Positions 1 through 8,025 of a stretch of DNA of 64,000 bases are shown here, piece after piece. The number at the start of each line of letters is the position of its first letter. Position 1 is the first letter of the stretch. A model generated the notes under the pieces. That model was not told the DNA's origin. It searched no databases and saw only the letters and a list, made by a program, of their open reading frames with translations. The stretch is from Gemmatimonadota bacterium (GTDB lineage: Bacteria > Gemmatimonadota > Gemmatimonadetes > Longimicrobiales > Gaopeijiaceae), in NCBI GenBank assembly GCA_029262115.1, contig JAJCZZ010000005.1, positions 44,270-108,269 of the forward strand. Reading direction: 5' to 3'. The position numbers and the translations under genes were made by a program.

Positions 1-2
1 TC

Positions 3-3000
3 TTGTTCCTCGCCACGCAACTGACTGGGGTCTACGTCGGCGGGATCCTGGGGCGATGGGAGCTGGCGGCGCTGATCGACCCACTGGGCTGGATTCCCGT
101 CGATCTCATGGGGCGGACATGGGCGCCCCCGGAATTCAACCAGCGCCTCATCGGATGGGACGCCGGCCTCTTGGCGAATCGGGTGCTGTGGATTACGATG
201 GCCTGCGTCCTCCTCTTTCTGACGCTCAGACGGTTCGATTTCGGAGGGGGCGCGCCCGCCATCCGTTGGTGGCAGCGCAATCGCCTCCGTCCAGCGGGTT
301 TGGGTGGAGCCACCGCCCTCCCGGTTGATGGCCCGGCAGACGTGCACCGCACGCCGGGCATCGTCCCCGTCGCACGTCGCGTCCACGGGCCTCTCGGTCG
401 TCTGAGTCAGACCCTGTCTGTCGTGCGAGATTCGGTCCGGGAGATCGCACCCCGCTGGACCTGGCTCGGCGCGCCCTTCCTCGTGTTGATGCAGGCCGTG
501 ATCACGCTGGAAGGGCTGGCACGCGCGGGGGGCGGTGCGCCAGTCCTTCCCACGACGGGGCTCGTGGTCCAGACCCTCGGGCCCGTGGCCGGCAATGCTC
601 CGCCCCCGGTAGTCCTGGTGGCCATCCTGCTCCCCATCGTTCTCGCCGGAGAACTGGTCTGGCGGGAGCGCGACAATCGTACGGCCGGACTGGTCCATAG
701 TGCCCCGGTGCCGGACGGGGTGCTGTGGTTCGGGAAGCTCTTGGGGTTGTGGCTGGTGATAGCCGGGCTGCACCTGCTCCTCGCGATGGGAGGCATGCTC
801 GCCCAGGTCTGGCTCGGCTGGTACGACCTCGATCCGATGCTGTACGCGCGCCTGCTCGCGCTCCGGTTGGTGACCCCCTTGTTGTTCTCGCTATTCGCGC
901 TGTCGATCCACGTGATCGTCAACCACAAGGTCGTTGGTCACGCGCTGGTCCTGGCTCTGGCCCTCGGGCCCCTCATTCTGGCCGAGTCGTTCGGCATCGA
1001 GCATCCAATGCTCGTCTTGGGCTCCACACCCGACTGGCACTACTCGGACATCAGCGGCTTCGAGCCGTTTCTGGGAGCCGTGCTGTGGTTCGATCTGTAC
1101 TGGACTGCGTGGGCACTCCTACTCGCGTCCGTGGCGTGGCTCTTCTGGGTGAGGGGCGAGGAGCGAGGGACGGGTGGACGCCTCCGGCTCGTCCGGGCCC
1201 GATGCGAGGGCGCGCGGGCTGCGGCGGTGGGCGTGTCGGCCACACTCGTCCTCCTCATCGGTGGCGTCGTCTTCTACAACACCAACGGGCTCAATGAGTA
1301 CCGGTCGGGCGACGAGCAGGCCGACGCGTTTGCCGAGTACGAACGCCGTTACGGGCAGTTCGACGACGTACCTCAGCCGGTTCTGGTCGCGACAGAGTTG
1401 GCGGTCGAGGTCTACGCGGGGCGGGGCGAGGGGGAGATCAGAGGTGTCCATCATCTGGTGAATGACTCCAATCTGCCCATCGACACGCTCCATGTGGCGA
1501 CCTCACTACAGGTGGAGACCCGCGCGGTCGAACTGGACAGGTCCGCGACGGCCGCGGTCGTGGACGGCACGCTGGGCCACCACATCTACGTGCTCGCCGA
1601 ACCTCTCCTACCGGGTGATTCGCTCAAACTGACGTGGGAGGTACACCACGCGCGCCACGGTTTTCCGACCCGATCGATCACTACCTCCATCGTCGGAAAC
1701 GGGAGCTTCTTCGTCGTTGCGGATTGGATACCGCTCATCGGCTATCAACCGGGCCGGGAGTTGCTCGGTCGGGCCCAGCGGTCTGAGCGGGACTTGCCGG
1801 AGCGACGGGTTATTCCGCCGCTAATGGACCCTGACGCGCCATACGATCGTCACGCGATGGACTACCTCGACCTGGCGGTGACCGTGGGTACCACCGCAGG
1901 GCAGATCGCCGTCGCCCCCGGGGAACTGGTCCAGAGCTGGACCGAGGAGGGCCGAAGCTACTTCCGATACGAGACGACAGCACCGATCGGACCCGGCTAC
2001 GCCATCTTCTCCGCAGACTACGAGGTGAGCCGTGAGCGATGGGGGAGCGTGGATATCGAAGTGCTCCACGATCCGGCGCACACGGCCAACGTGCCGACGA
2101 TGATCCGCAGCATGAAGGCGTCGCTCAAGCAACTTACGGAGCGATTCGGACCGTTCCCGTACGAGGTGATCCGGATGGTAGAGTACCCGGCGGAGGGGGG
2201 CTCCCTACACTCGGCGTCCGCGACCATTTGGTACAGGGAGCTGTTCTCGCTGTTCGACCCCGAGCGGGACCCGCGTCGGATCGACATGCCGTTCGCCGTC
2301 GTCGCCCACGAAGTCGCACACCAGTTTCAGCCCGTGCCAGCCCGGATGGAGGGACGGGTCCTGCTCTCCGAGAGCTTCGCATGGTACGCCGCGATGGGCG
2401 TCATCGAAGAGGAGTTCGGCCCCGAGCACCTGGGACGCTTTCTCGACTTCATGAGAACATCTTATCTCCGGCCGAGGTCACGGGCCGACGTTGCGCTCCT
2501 ACGTGCGAACGACGCGTTCCTGGGCTATCGGAAGGGTCCGTTCGCCATGTACGCACTACGCGAGTACGTAGGGGAGGAGCGCGTGGACCTCGCATGGCGG
2601 CGGCTCCGTGAACGGCACGCGTCGCACGAGCCTCCCTTCGCGACGTCGCTCGACCTCTATCGGGAGTTGCAGGAAGTGACACCGGACTCCTTGCGACCGC
2701 TGCTGGGCGATCTCCTCGAGCGAAACACTTTCTGGGAGTTGTCCGCCGAAGAGGCGACGGTCGCGGCCACCGAGGACGGCCAGTGGCGAGTCACCTTGGA
2801 GATCCGGGCGCGCAAGATCGTGGTGGACACCCTTGGCACCGAAACCGGCATGCCCATGGACGACCCCGTGGAAGTCGGTGTCTTCGCAGCGGGCGCCGCC
2901 GGAGTCGAGGGCCCGACCCTTTACCTCCGTGTGCATCGCCTCCAAACCGGTCCGCAAACTGTCACGATCACGGTTCCCCGCCGACCAGCACGAGCCGGCA

Positions 3001-3083
3001 TCGACCCGCGCCATCTGCTCATCGACGTGCGACCCGGCGACAACGTGGTGGACATCCTCGACTCATCCTCTGCAAGCAAATGA
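3..3083 (+). CDS. ABC-2 type permease fused to an M1-like zinc aminopeptidase (5' end outside the window)
   Basis: The reading frame is open from the first bases, so the true start probably lies upstream. The first ~430 residues hold many hydrophobic helices typical of an ABC-2 permease. After a last helix the protein becomes soluble, and near residue 770 it carries HEVAHQ followed by SESFAW, the zinc site of gluzincin (M1) peptidases. The spacing between the second His and the Glu is 16 residues rather than the usual 18, and the GAMEN substrate motif is replaced by something like GGSLH. Such permease-peptidase fusions are known next to an ABC ATPase. The ATPase gene follows with an ATGA overlap, so the two are probably translationally coupled and form one membrane complex. 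The substrate is unknown, and peptidase activity is inferred from the motif only. Confidence 0.85.
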   Translation: MFLATQLTGVYVGGILGRWELAALIDPLGWIPVDLMGRTWAPPEFNQRLIGWDAGLLANRVLWITMACVLLFLTLRRFDFGGGAPAIRWWQRNRLRPAGLGGATALPVDGPADVHRTPGIVPVARRVHGPLGRLSQTLSVVRDSVREIAPRWTWLGAPFLVLMQAVITLEGLARAGGGAPVLPTTGLVVQTLGPVAGNAPPPVVLVAILLPIVLAGELVWRERDNRTAGLVHSAPVPDGVLWFGKLLGLWLVIAGLHLLLAMGGMLAQVWLGWYDLDPMLYARLLALRLVTPLLFSLFALSIHVIVNHKVVGHALVLALALGPLILAESFGIEHPMLVLGSTPDWHYSDISGFEPFLGAVLWFDLYWTAWALLLASVAWLFWVRGEERGTGGRLRLVRARCEGARAAAVGVSATLVLLIGGVVFYNTNGLNEYRSGDEQADAFAEYERRYGQFDDVPQPVLVATELAVEVYAGRGEGEIRGVHHLVNDSNLPIDTLHVATSLQVETRAVELDRSATAAVVDGTLGHHIYVLAEPLLPGDSLKLTWEVHHARHGFPTRSITTSIVGNGSFFVVADWIPLIGYQPGRELLGRAQRSERDLPERRVIPPLMDPDAPYDRHAMDYLDLAVTVGTTAGQIAVAPGELVQSWTEEGRSYFRYETTAPIGPGYAIFSADYEVSRERWGSVDIEVLHDPAHTANVPTMIRSMKASLKQLTERFGPFPYEVIRMVEYPAEGGSLHSASATIWYRELFSLFDPERDPRRIDMPFAVVAHEVAHQFQPVPARMEGRVLLSESFAWYAAMGVIEEEFGPEHLGRFLDFMRTSYLRPRSRADVALLRANDAFLGYRKGPFAMYALREYVGEERVDLAWRRLRERHASHEPPFATSLDLYRELQEVTPDSLRPLLGDLLERNTFWELSAEEATVAATEDGQWRVTLEIRARKIVVDTLGTETGMPMDDPVEVGVFAAGAAGVEGPTLYLRVHRLQTGPQTVTITVPRRPARAGIDPRHLLIDVRPGDNVVDILDSSSASK

Positions 3084-3994
3084 GAATGGAGCTACAGATC
3101 CGCGGCGTCTCGAAAACCTACTCCAACGGTGTTCGCGCCCTTGACGACGTATCGCTCACGATCGCTCCCGGCATGTACGGTCTTCTCGGACCCAACGGCG
3201 CCGGCAAGTCGACTCTGATGCGCATCCTGGCCACGCTGCAGGATCCCGATGAGGGGACGGTTCGTCTGGGAGACATCGATGTGCTGTCTGAAAAGGAGCG
3301 GACCCGCGAGGTGCTGGGCTACCTGCCGCAGGATTTCGGGCTGTATCCCGGGGTCACTGCTGAGTCGTTGCTGACCCACTTCGCGGTGCTCGAAGGCATT
3401 TCCCATCGCACCGATCGGAAGGAGACGGTCGAGGCCTTGCTCCGCCGCACCAACCTCTGGGACGTGCGCAGCGAGAAGCTCGGGACGTACTCCGGCGGCA
3501 TGAAGCAGCGCTTCGGTGTCGCGGTCGCGCTACTCGGCGACCCGAGGTTGCTCATCGTGGACGAGCCCACTGCCGGCCTCGATCCCGTCGAACGGGTCCG
3601 CTTCCTCAACCTGCTGAGCGAGCTCGGGGAACGCAGCGTCGTGCTCCTGTCCACCCACATCGTGGAGGACGTGTCTGAGCTCTGCAGTCACATGGCGGTT
3701 ATTGATAGGGGCCGCATCCTCTTGGAGGAGGAGCCGTTTCGAGCGATCGAACAGATCCGGGGGCGGATCTGGCGACGAGTGGTCACGACGGGCGAGTTGG
3801 GCCGGCTGGAGCGCGAGCACAAGGTCATCTCCACCCGGCTGCTGGCTGGCCGCAAGATCGCGCACGTGTTCGCGGACGCCCGACCCGGTCCCGCGTTCGA
3901 GCCGGTCCAGCCCGACCTGAAGGACGTCTACTTCAGCGTGATGGCGGACGAGAACGGGCGTTCGGTAGATCTGCCCGCCGAATCCCAGCCGTAA
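3080..3994 (+). CDS. ABC transporter ATP-binding protein
   Basis: A 304-residue nucleotide-binding subunit. Visible motifs are Walker A GPNGAGKST near residue 37, the signature YSGGMKQR, Walker B LLIVDEPTAGLDP and the switch histidine in STHIVED. It belongs to the ABC-2 exporter ATPase class (CcmA/NatA-like). The chosen start is the ATG that overlaps the stop of the permease-peptidase gene (ATGA), which makes coupling likely. A longer in-frame extension upstream lies entirely inside the preceding gene and was rejected. The last ~90 residues after the ATPase core are a family-typical tail. It should power the fused permease-peptidase; what is transported cannot be told. Confidence 0.93.
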   Translation: MRMELQIRGVSKTYSNGVRALDDVSLTIAPGMYGLLGPNGAGKSTLMRILATLQDPDEGTVRLGDIDVLSEKERTREVLGYLPQDFGLYPGVTAESLLTHFAVLEGISHRTDRKETVEALLRRTNLWDVRSEKLGTYSGGMKQRFGVAVALLGDPRLLIVDEPTAGLDPVERVRFLNLLSELGERSVVLLSTHIVEDVSELCSHMAVIDRGRILLEEEPFRAIEQIRGRIWRRVVTTGELGRLEREHKVISTRLLAGRKIAHVFADARPGPAFEPVQPDLKDVYFSVMADENGRSVDLPAESQP

Positions 3995-4084
3995 CGGGGT
4001 CGCCCCCCCGAGACGGTCGACCCTTCTCGATCAGTTGTGAGCGTGTGCCCAAACGGTAGCCTCGACCTCTCGTAAAGCGCAGGA

Positions 4085-4117
4085 GGGCGAGGGTGCGACA
4101 AATCAGCACCCTCGCCC
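4085..4117. terminator. Bidirectional hairpin terminator
   Basis: A perfect 12-bp inverted repeat (GGGCGAGGGTGC / GCACCCTCGCCC) with a 9-base loop lies between two convergent genes, the ABC ATPase ending at 3994 and the BtrH_N gene ending at 4134. There is no clear T-tract, so it may work as a GC-rich hairpin terminator for both sides. The call rests on structure and position. Confidence 0.65.
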
Positions 4118-4133
4118 GGTACCGGCCGGACAG

Positions 4134-5432
4134 CTACGCGATCAGGTCCCCCAGAGCCCGAGCCGCATCGACCTCAGCGGCGTGGATGGCGCGGACCGCT
4201 GCGGCCAGTTGGTGGCGGAGTCCCTCACTCTGCTCCTCGTCCAGGGGGAGCGAGTCCGCCGCCTCCCGTCCGAGCTCGGAGTACCGCTCCCACAGCTGTC
4301 TCAACTGCTCCGTCCCGTTTGCGCCCTCAGACAGGTAGACCTCGGCCTTCTGGTCGAGGAGCGCGCGTGCCTCCCGAAACAGGGGCTCGCCGTCGGGAAG
4401 AGCCGCTCGGGCCAGTTCGGTCCACTGCCTGCCCAGCTCCGCGTAGCGCTCAGACACTTCCTGGGCGCCGTCCAGAATCCCTGCCCGAGACACTTCCGCC
4501 AGGAAGTCGGCGAAGAGCGAGCGGCACAGCCCGCCTCCGGTACCGTAGTGCTCGATGCAGTCGTACGTCCAGGTCAACGCCGTCCAGAGGTGCCGGCCGG
4601 ACGGGAAGATCGACGCCCACGCGTGCTTCCCGCTCGACGCCTCCAACCGGTCCGCCCACGTCGCGAAACCGTCCACCGTGTGGTTCGCCCGCCCGTTCCG
4701 AAGCCCATCCGCACAGGCCGCGATACCCGAGCGCACGGCTCGGTCCAGTTCGAACCCCTCCCCGGAGGGCGCCACGCCAAGAAGGCGATTCTTGAACTTC
4801 CGGATGCGACCCCGCGCCGCTTCGAACTCAGCGCGCGGGACCCGGATCGGATCGTCGGCCAGGTCCACGATCAGCGCGCTGTCCTCGTCCGCCTCGTGGA
4901 CGGCGACGACGTGATACCCGCTGCCCACTCGATTGGCGGGAAGGGCGCGATGCGGGAGAGACGCCATGTCGACCCACGCGATGACCGGACCTGGCTCCAG
5001 GGCTCTGTCCAGGTTCTTGCGGGCGGCCTTGGCTCCGGCCGTCTCGGAAACGACGGCCTTCAGGCCGAGTCGCTCGACCGCCGCACGCAAGTACGCTTCG
5101 TCGTCCTCCCAGAGGTGGCGGCCCGCGAGGAAAAAGCTCGACTGATCGTCGGCCTCGTATCGAAAGGAATAGACGCCCACCCCGATCCCACCTGCGATAC
5201 CCATCAACAGGGCCTCGGACGTCCCAACCGACTCGGGCAGTGCGGCCGAGGAGTGCACCAGGAGGGTTCGGAGGGCCGCTACGGCCGGGATCTGCCCGGC
5301 CACCGTCTCCGGGGCCGCGTCATGAGAGCCGAGAGCCTGCGCCAGGACGTGGCGGCGGGCGGTGGTGTAGTGCTCGCCCGTGCGGGCCATGCGGGCCCGG
5401 ACGCGATCCTTCAACTTCTTCTGCTTCGTCAT
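4134..5432 (-). CDS. BtrH N-terminal domain / DUF4872 family protein
   Basis: A 432-residue soluble protein. It resembles the family with a butirosin BtrH-like N-terminal half (cysteine-protease-like fold) and a DUF4872 C-terminal half. Supporting stretches are the early GIAGGIGVGVYSF region, AWVDMASLPHRAL in the middle, and GSGYHVVAVHEADED followed by VDLADDP. The N-terminus is basic (MTKQKKLKDRVRARMA), as in many members. BtrH itself transfers an acyl group in antibiotic synthesis, but no biosynthetic neighbours are present, so no reaction is assigned. The ATG at 5432 has an AAGGAG ribosome site nine bases upstream. The gene stands alone, convergent with the ABC operon. Confidence 0.75.
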   Translation of the reverse strand: MTKQKKLKDRVRARMARTGEHYTTARRHVLAQALGSHDAAPETVAGQIPAVAALRTLLVHSSAALPESVGTSEALLMGIAGGIGVGVYSFRYEADDQSSFFLAGRHLWEDDEAYLRAAVERLGLKAVVSETAGAKAARKNLDRALEPGPVIAWVDMASLPHRALPANRVGSGYHVVAVHEADEDSALIVDLADDPIRVPRAEFEAARGRIRKFKNRLLGVAPSGEGFELDRAVRSGIAACADGLRNGRANHTVDGFATWADRLEASSGKHAWASIFPSGRHLWTALTWTYDCIEHYGTGGGLCRSLFADFLAEVSRAGILDGAQEVSERYAELGRQWTELARAALPDGEPLFREARALLDQKAEVYLSEGANGTEQLRQLWERYSELGREAADSLPLDEEQSEGLRHQLAAAVRAIHAAEVDAARALGDLIA

Positions 5433-5683
5433 CGTCGGAATCTCCTTCGCGCGGCATGTCCCGGGACCCTGCGCACCCAGGACGCCACACGATCAGCGTC
5501 TGGAGAGTCGAGCGATGAAAATCGCGGCACCACATCCGATCCGAGGATAAAGGATCCCCTTCGCTCCTGCCAGTCGAAGGGCGCAGGCCTTCGATCAAGG
5601 AGTCAGGCGCGGTCGAGCGCCGAGGAGTAAGGGTATTTCGGGAGGCGGGTCGGGTCAACGGTCGAGTGTGTCGCGACCGGCCC

Positions 5684-7396
5684 TCAGCCGCCCTGGTAGC
5701 CCGGCCCCTTCACGAAACGCCCCGGCATGGCCCCGGTGTGCTCCCCATCTCGCAGCACCTGACCCCCGTTCACGAACACATGCACCACACCGGTCGCGTA
5801 CTGGTGCGGCTCCTCGAACGTGGCGTGGTCCTGGATGTTCACGGCGTCGAACACCACGACATCGGCGAAGTACCCGGGCGCGAGCCGTCCCCTGTCGGCA
5901 ATCCCCAGATTCCGTGTCGGAAATGAGGTCAGCCTGCGCACTGCTTCCTGTAAGGGGATGATCTGACGGTCCCGCACATAGTGGCCGAGGAGGCGTGCGA
6001 AGTTGCCGTAGGCGCGCGGGTGCGGGTTCGAGAGCGTGAAGGGCTCCTCGGTCGCGAGCGCCTCCGCGTCCGAATCGAACGCCATCCATGGCAGGGCGAT
6101 CTGCTTCTCGACGTTGTCTTCGCTCATCATGAAGTACACCGTCGACACCCGGCTGCCGTCCTTCACCACCAGGTCCATCGCGGTCGTCTGCCACGGCGTA
6201 CCGTAGAGCTCCGCTACCTCGGCGAGCGTGCGGCCGGTGAGGTGCTTCAACGAGTCGGCTCGAAAGCCTACCAGCAGCACTCGTTCGGGCGATCCGGCCG
6301 CCAGCGCGAGGTTCTCCCATTCGTCGGTGGGCGTCGTCATCTCCCGAGCCACGCGGGCCCGTACCGACGGGTCGCGAAGGCGCGCCGCCCACGCATCGTA
6401 GCCGCCCTCCTGCACCCACGGGGGCATCGCAGCGTCGAGTCCGGTCGCTCCCGCCGTATACGTATACATATCTGCGGTAATCCGTAGTCCCTCCCCCCGG
6501 GCCGCCTCCACCCGCTCGATGACCTGGTCGAGTTTGCCCCAGTTGTCCTGACCGGCCGCCTTGAGGTGGTAGATCTCCGCTGGGGCCCCCGTAGCCCGTG
6601 CGATCCCGATGAGCTCATCCACGGACTCGAGCAGACGGTTCCCCTCGGAGCGCATGTGGCTGATGTACATCCCGCCGTACTCGGCCGCCGCCTCCACCAG
6701 CGCGGTCAACTCGTCCGTGTCCGCGTAGAAGGCCGGGGCATAGATGAGCGAGGAGCCGACACCGAGCGCCCCTGCCCGCATCTCAGCGCGGACCAACTCC
6801 TTCATTCGCTCCAACTCGTCGGGCGTGGGAGCCCGGTCCTCGTAGCCGAGTTCGTGGACACGGACGGTCGTGGCCCCCACGAACGACGCGACGTTGACGC
6901 TGGACCCGCGGTCCTCCACGTGCTGGAGGTACTCCGCCAGGGTCGTCCAGGGCACCTCGTGCTTCAAGTCTCCCTGGAAGCGGATCATGTCCTCGCGCAT
7001 GGCGCCGGTGATCGGTCCCATCGATTCGCCCTCGCCCATGACCTCGAGCGTTACGCCCTGCCGAACGTCGGATTGGGCGGCGCCGTCCACGAGGAGAGAG
7101 GATGTCGCCCAGGAAAGCATGTTCACGAACCCGGGGGAGACCGCGAGGCCGGTCACATCGAACTCCGTGCGGCCGATCAGATCCCCGACGTCTCCGACGG
7201 CCACAATGGTATCGCCGTCGATCGCGACATCTCCATCGAAGCCGGGCTGACCGCTCCCATCGAAGATCGTCCCACCTCGCAGGACGACATCCACGTTCGG
7301 CTCCGGGGCGCACGCGGACGCGAGGACGAGCGGCGCGGCCAGTAGAAGGACCAGAGCGGGCAGGCAGAACCTTGGGGCGGCAGGGCGGCTGAGCAT
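5684..7396 (-). CDS. Exported D-aminoacylase-like amidohydrolase (lipoprotein)
   Basis: A 570-residue member of the N-acyl-D-amino-acid deacylase (amidohydrolase) family. It starts with a lipoprotein signal ending LVLASAC, so it should sit in the cell envelope. The start at 7396 is supported by a GGAG six bases upstream and the signal peptide; a longer frame reading upstream is unlikely. Family features include DVVLRGGTIFDGSG at the start, RQGVTLEVMGEGES, YISHMRSEGNR, YHLKAAGQDNWGK and the closing LAPGYFADVVVFD. The metal-binding HxH expected after PGF is not there: the sequence reads PGFVNMLSWATSSL. It is therefore a divergent branch whose substrate and metal content are uncertain. It is divergent from the receiver gene at 7557. 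Confidence 0.85.
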   Translation of the reverse strand: MLSRPAAPRFCLPALVLLLAAPLVLASACAPEPNVDVVLRGGTIFDGSGQPGFDGDVAIDGDTIVAVGDVGDLIGRTEFDVTGLAVSPGFVNMLSWATSSLLVDGAAQSDVRQGVTLEVMGEGESMGPITGAMREDMIRFQGDLKHEVPWTTLAEYLQHVEDRGSSVNVASFVGATTVRVHELGYEDRAPTPDELERMKELVRAEMRAGALGVGSSLIYAPAFYADTDELTALVEAAAEYGGMYISHMRSEGNRLLESVDELIGIARATGAPAEIYHLKAAGQDNWGKLDQVIERVEAARGEGLRITADMYTYTAGATGLDAAMPPWVQEGGYDAWAARLRDPSVRARVAREMTTPTDEWENLALAAGSPERVLLVGFRADSLKHLTGRTLAEVAELYGTPWQTTAMDLVVKDGSRVSTVYFMMSEDNVEKQIALPWMAFDSDAEALATEEPFTLSNPHPRAYGNFARLLGHYVRDRQIIPLQEAVRRLTSFPTRNLGIADRGRLAPGYFADVVVFDAVNIQDHATFEEPHQYATGVVHVFVNGGQVLRDGEHTGAMPGRFVKGPGYQGG

Positions 7397-7556
7397 GATA
7401 TCTCCGGATTCAGGATGGTCACAGAAGACGTTCCCGGCAGGGGTCGGGCAAGGGAACCGGCGCCGATCACGCGACCGTACATCCCGATATTCCCTGCGAA
7501 TTACTACCTTCCTCCCAAGGAGTACACATCTGTCGTGCCCCCTTGTCAGGTGAACC

Positions 7557-7922
7557 ATGGCTTCCATCGTTCTGATCGACGACGACCCCGACGTGCGCCG
7601 CGCCATCCGGAGGGTCCTCGAACAAGCCGGTCACAGCGTCCTCGCACTGGACAACGGCAAGGCGGCACTCGCCTCGATCGAAGCCGAGCCGCCCGACCTG
7701 GTCATCACGGACATGCTGATGCCCGACATGGACGGGGTCGAGGTTATCGGCGAGGTCGGATCGGCCGCCCCGGGCCTTCCGATCATTGCCGTGAGCGGAG
7801 GCGGGCGCGTGCCGATCTCCCTGCTTCTCGACACCGCCGGGGGGCTCGGAGCCGTGCACACGCTAGCGAAGCCCTTCGAAATGCAGGAGCTGCTGGACAT
7901 GGTGGCGGGCGTCCTCAAGTAG
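7557..7922 (+). CDS. Single-domain response regulator (CheY-like receiver)
   Basis: A 121-residue receiver domain with no output domain. The acidic pocket is D8-D9-D10, the phospho-acceptor is D52 in ITDMLMPDMDG, and the conserved lysine lies in AKPFEM near residue 105. It should be phosphorylated by a histidine kinase encoded elsewhere and signal by protein contact. It is divergent from the D-aminoacylase gene with a 160-bp shared upstream region. A hairpin 55 bp downstream probably ends the transcript. Confidence 0.92.
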   Translation: MASIVLIDDDPDVRRAIRRVLEQAGHSVLALDNGKAALASIEAEPPDLVITDMLMPDMDGVEVIGEVGSAAPGLPIIAVSGGGRVPISLLLDTAGGLGAVHTLAKPFEMQELLDMVAGVLK

Positions 7923-7977
7923 GACGCGCAGACGGAAGGGGCATGGCGCATCGGGGGTTTCCACCCTAATTCTGCAG

Positions 7978-8003
7978 GCGGGCGACGCTTCCGACTCGCC
8001 CGC
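7978..8003 (+). terminator. Hairpin after the receiver gene
   Basis: GCGGGCGA and TCGCCCGC form a perfect 8-bp stem around a 10-base loop, between the receiver gene (ends 7922) and the creatininase start (8026). There is no T-tract. It could also act in the leader of the next gene, so the terminator call is moderate. Confidence 0.45.
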
Positions 8004-8025
8004 ACCACGACCCTCGGGAGAACCC

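Noticed and set aside
4182..5630. Long plus-strand open frame opposite the BtrH_N gene
   Set aside because: Low-complexity Arg-rich translation and no ribosome site; the opposite strand has a family match and a good ribosome site.
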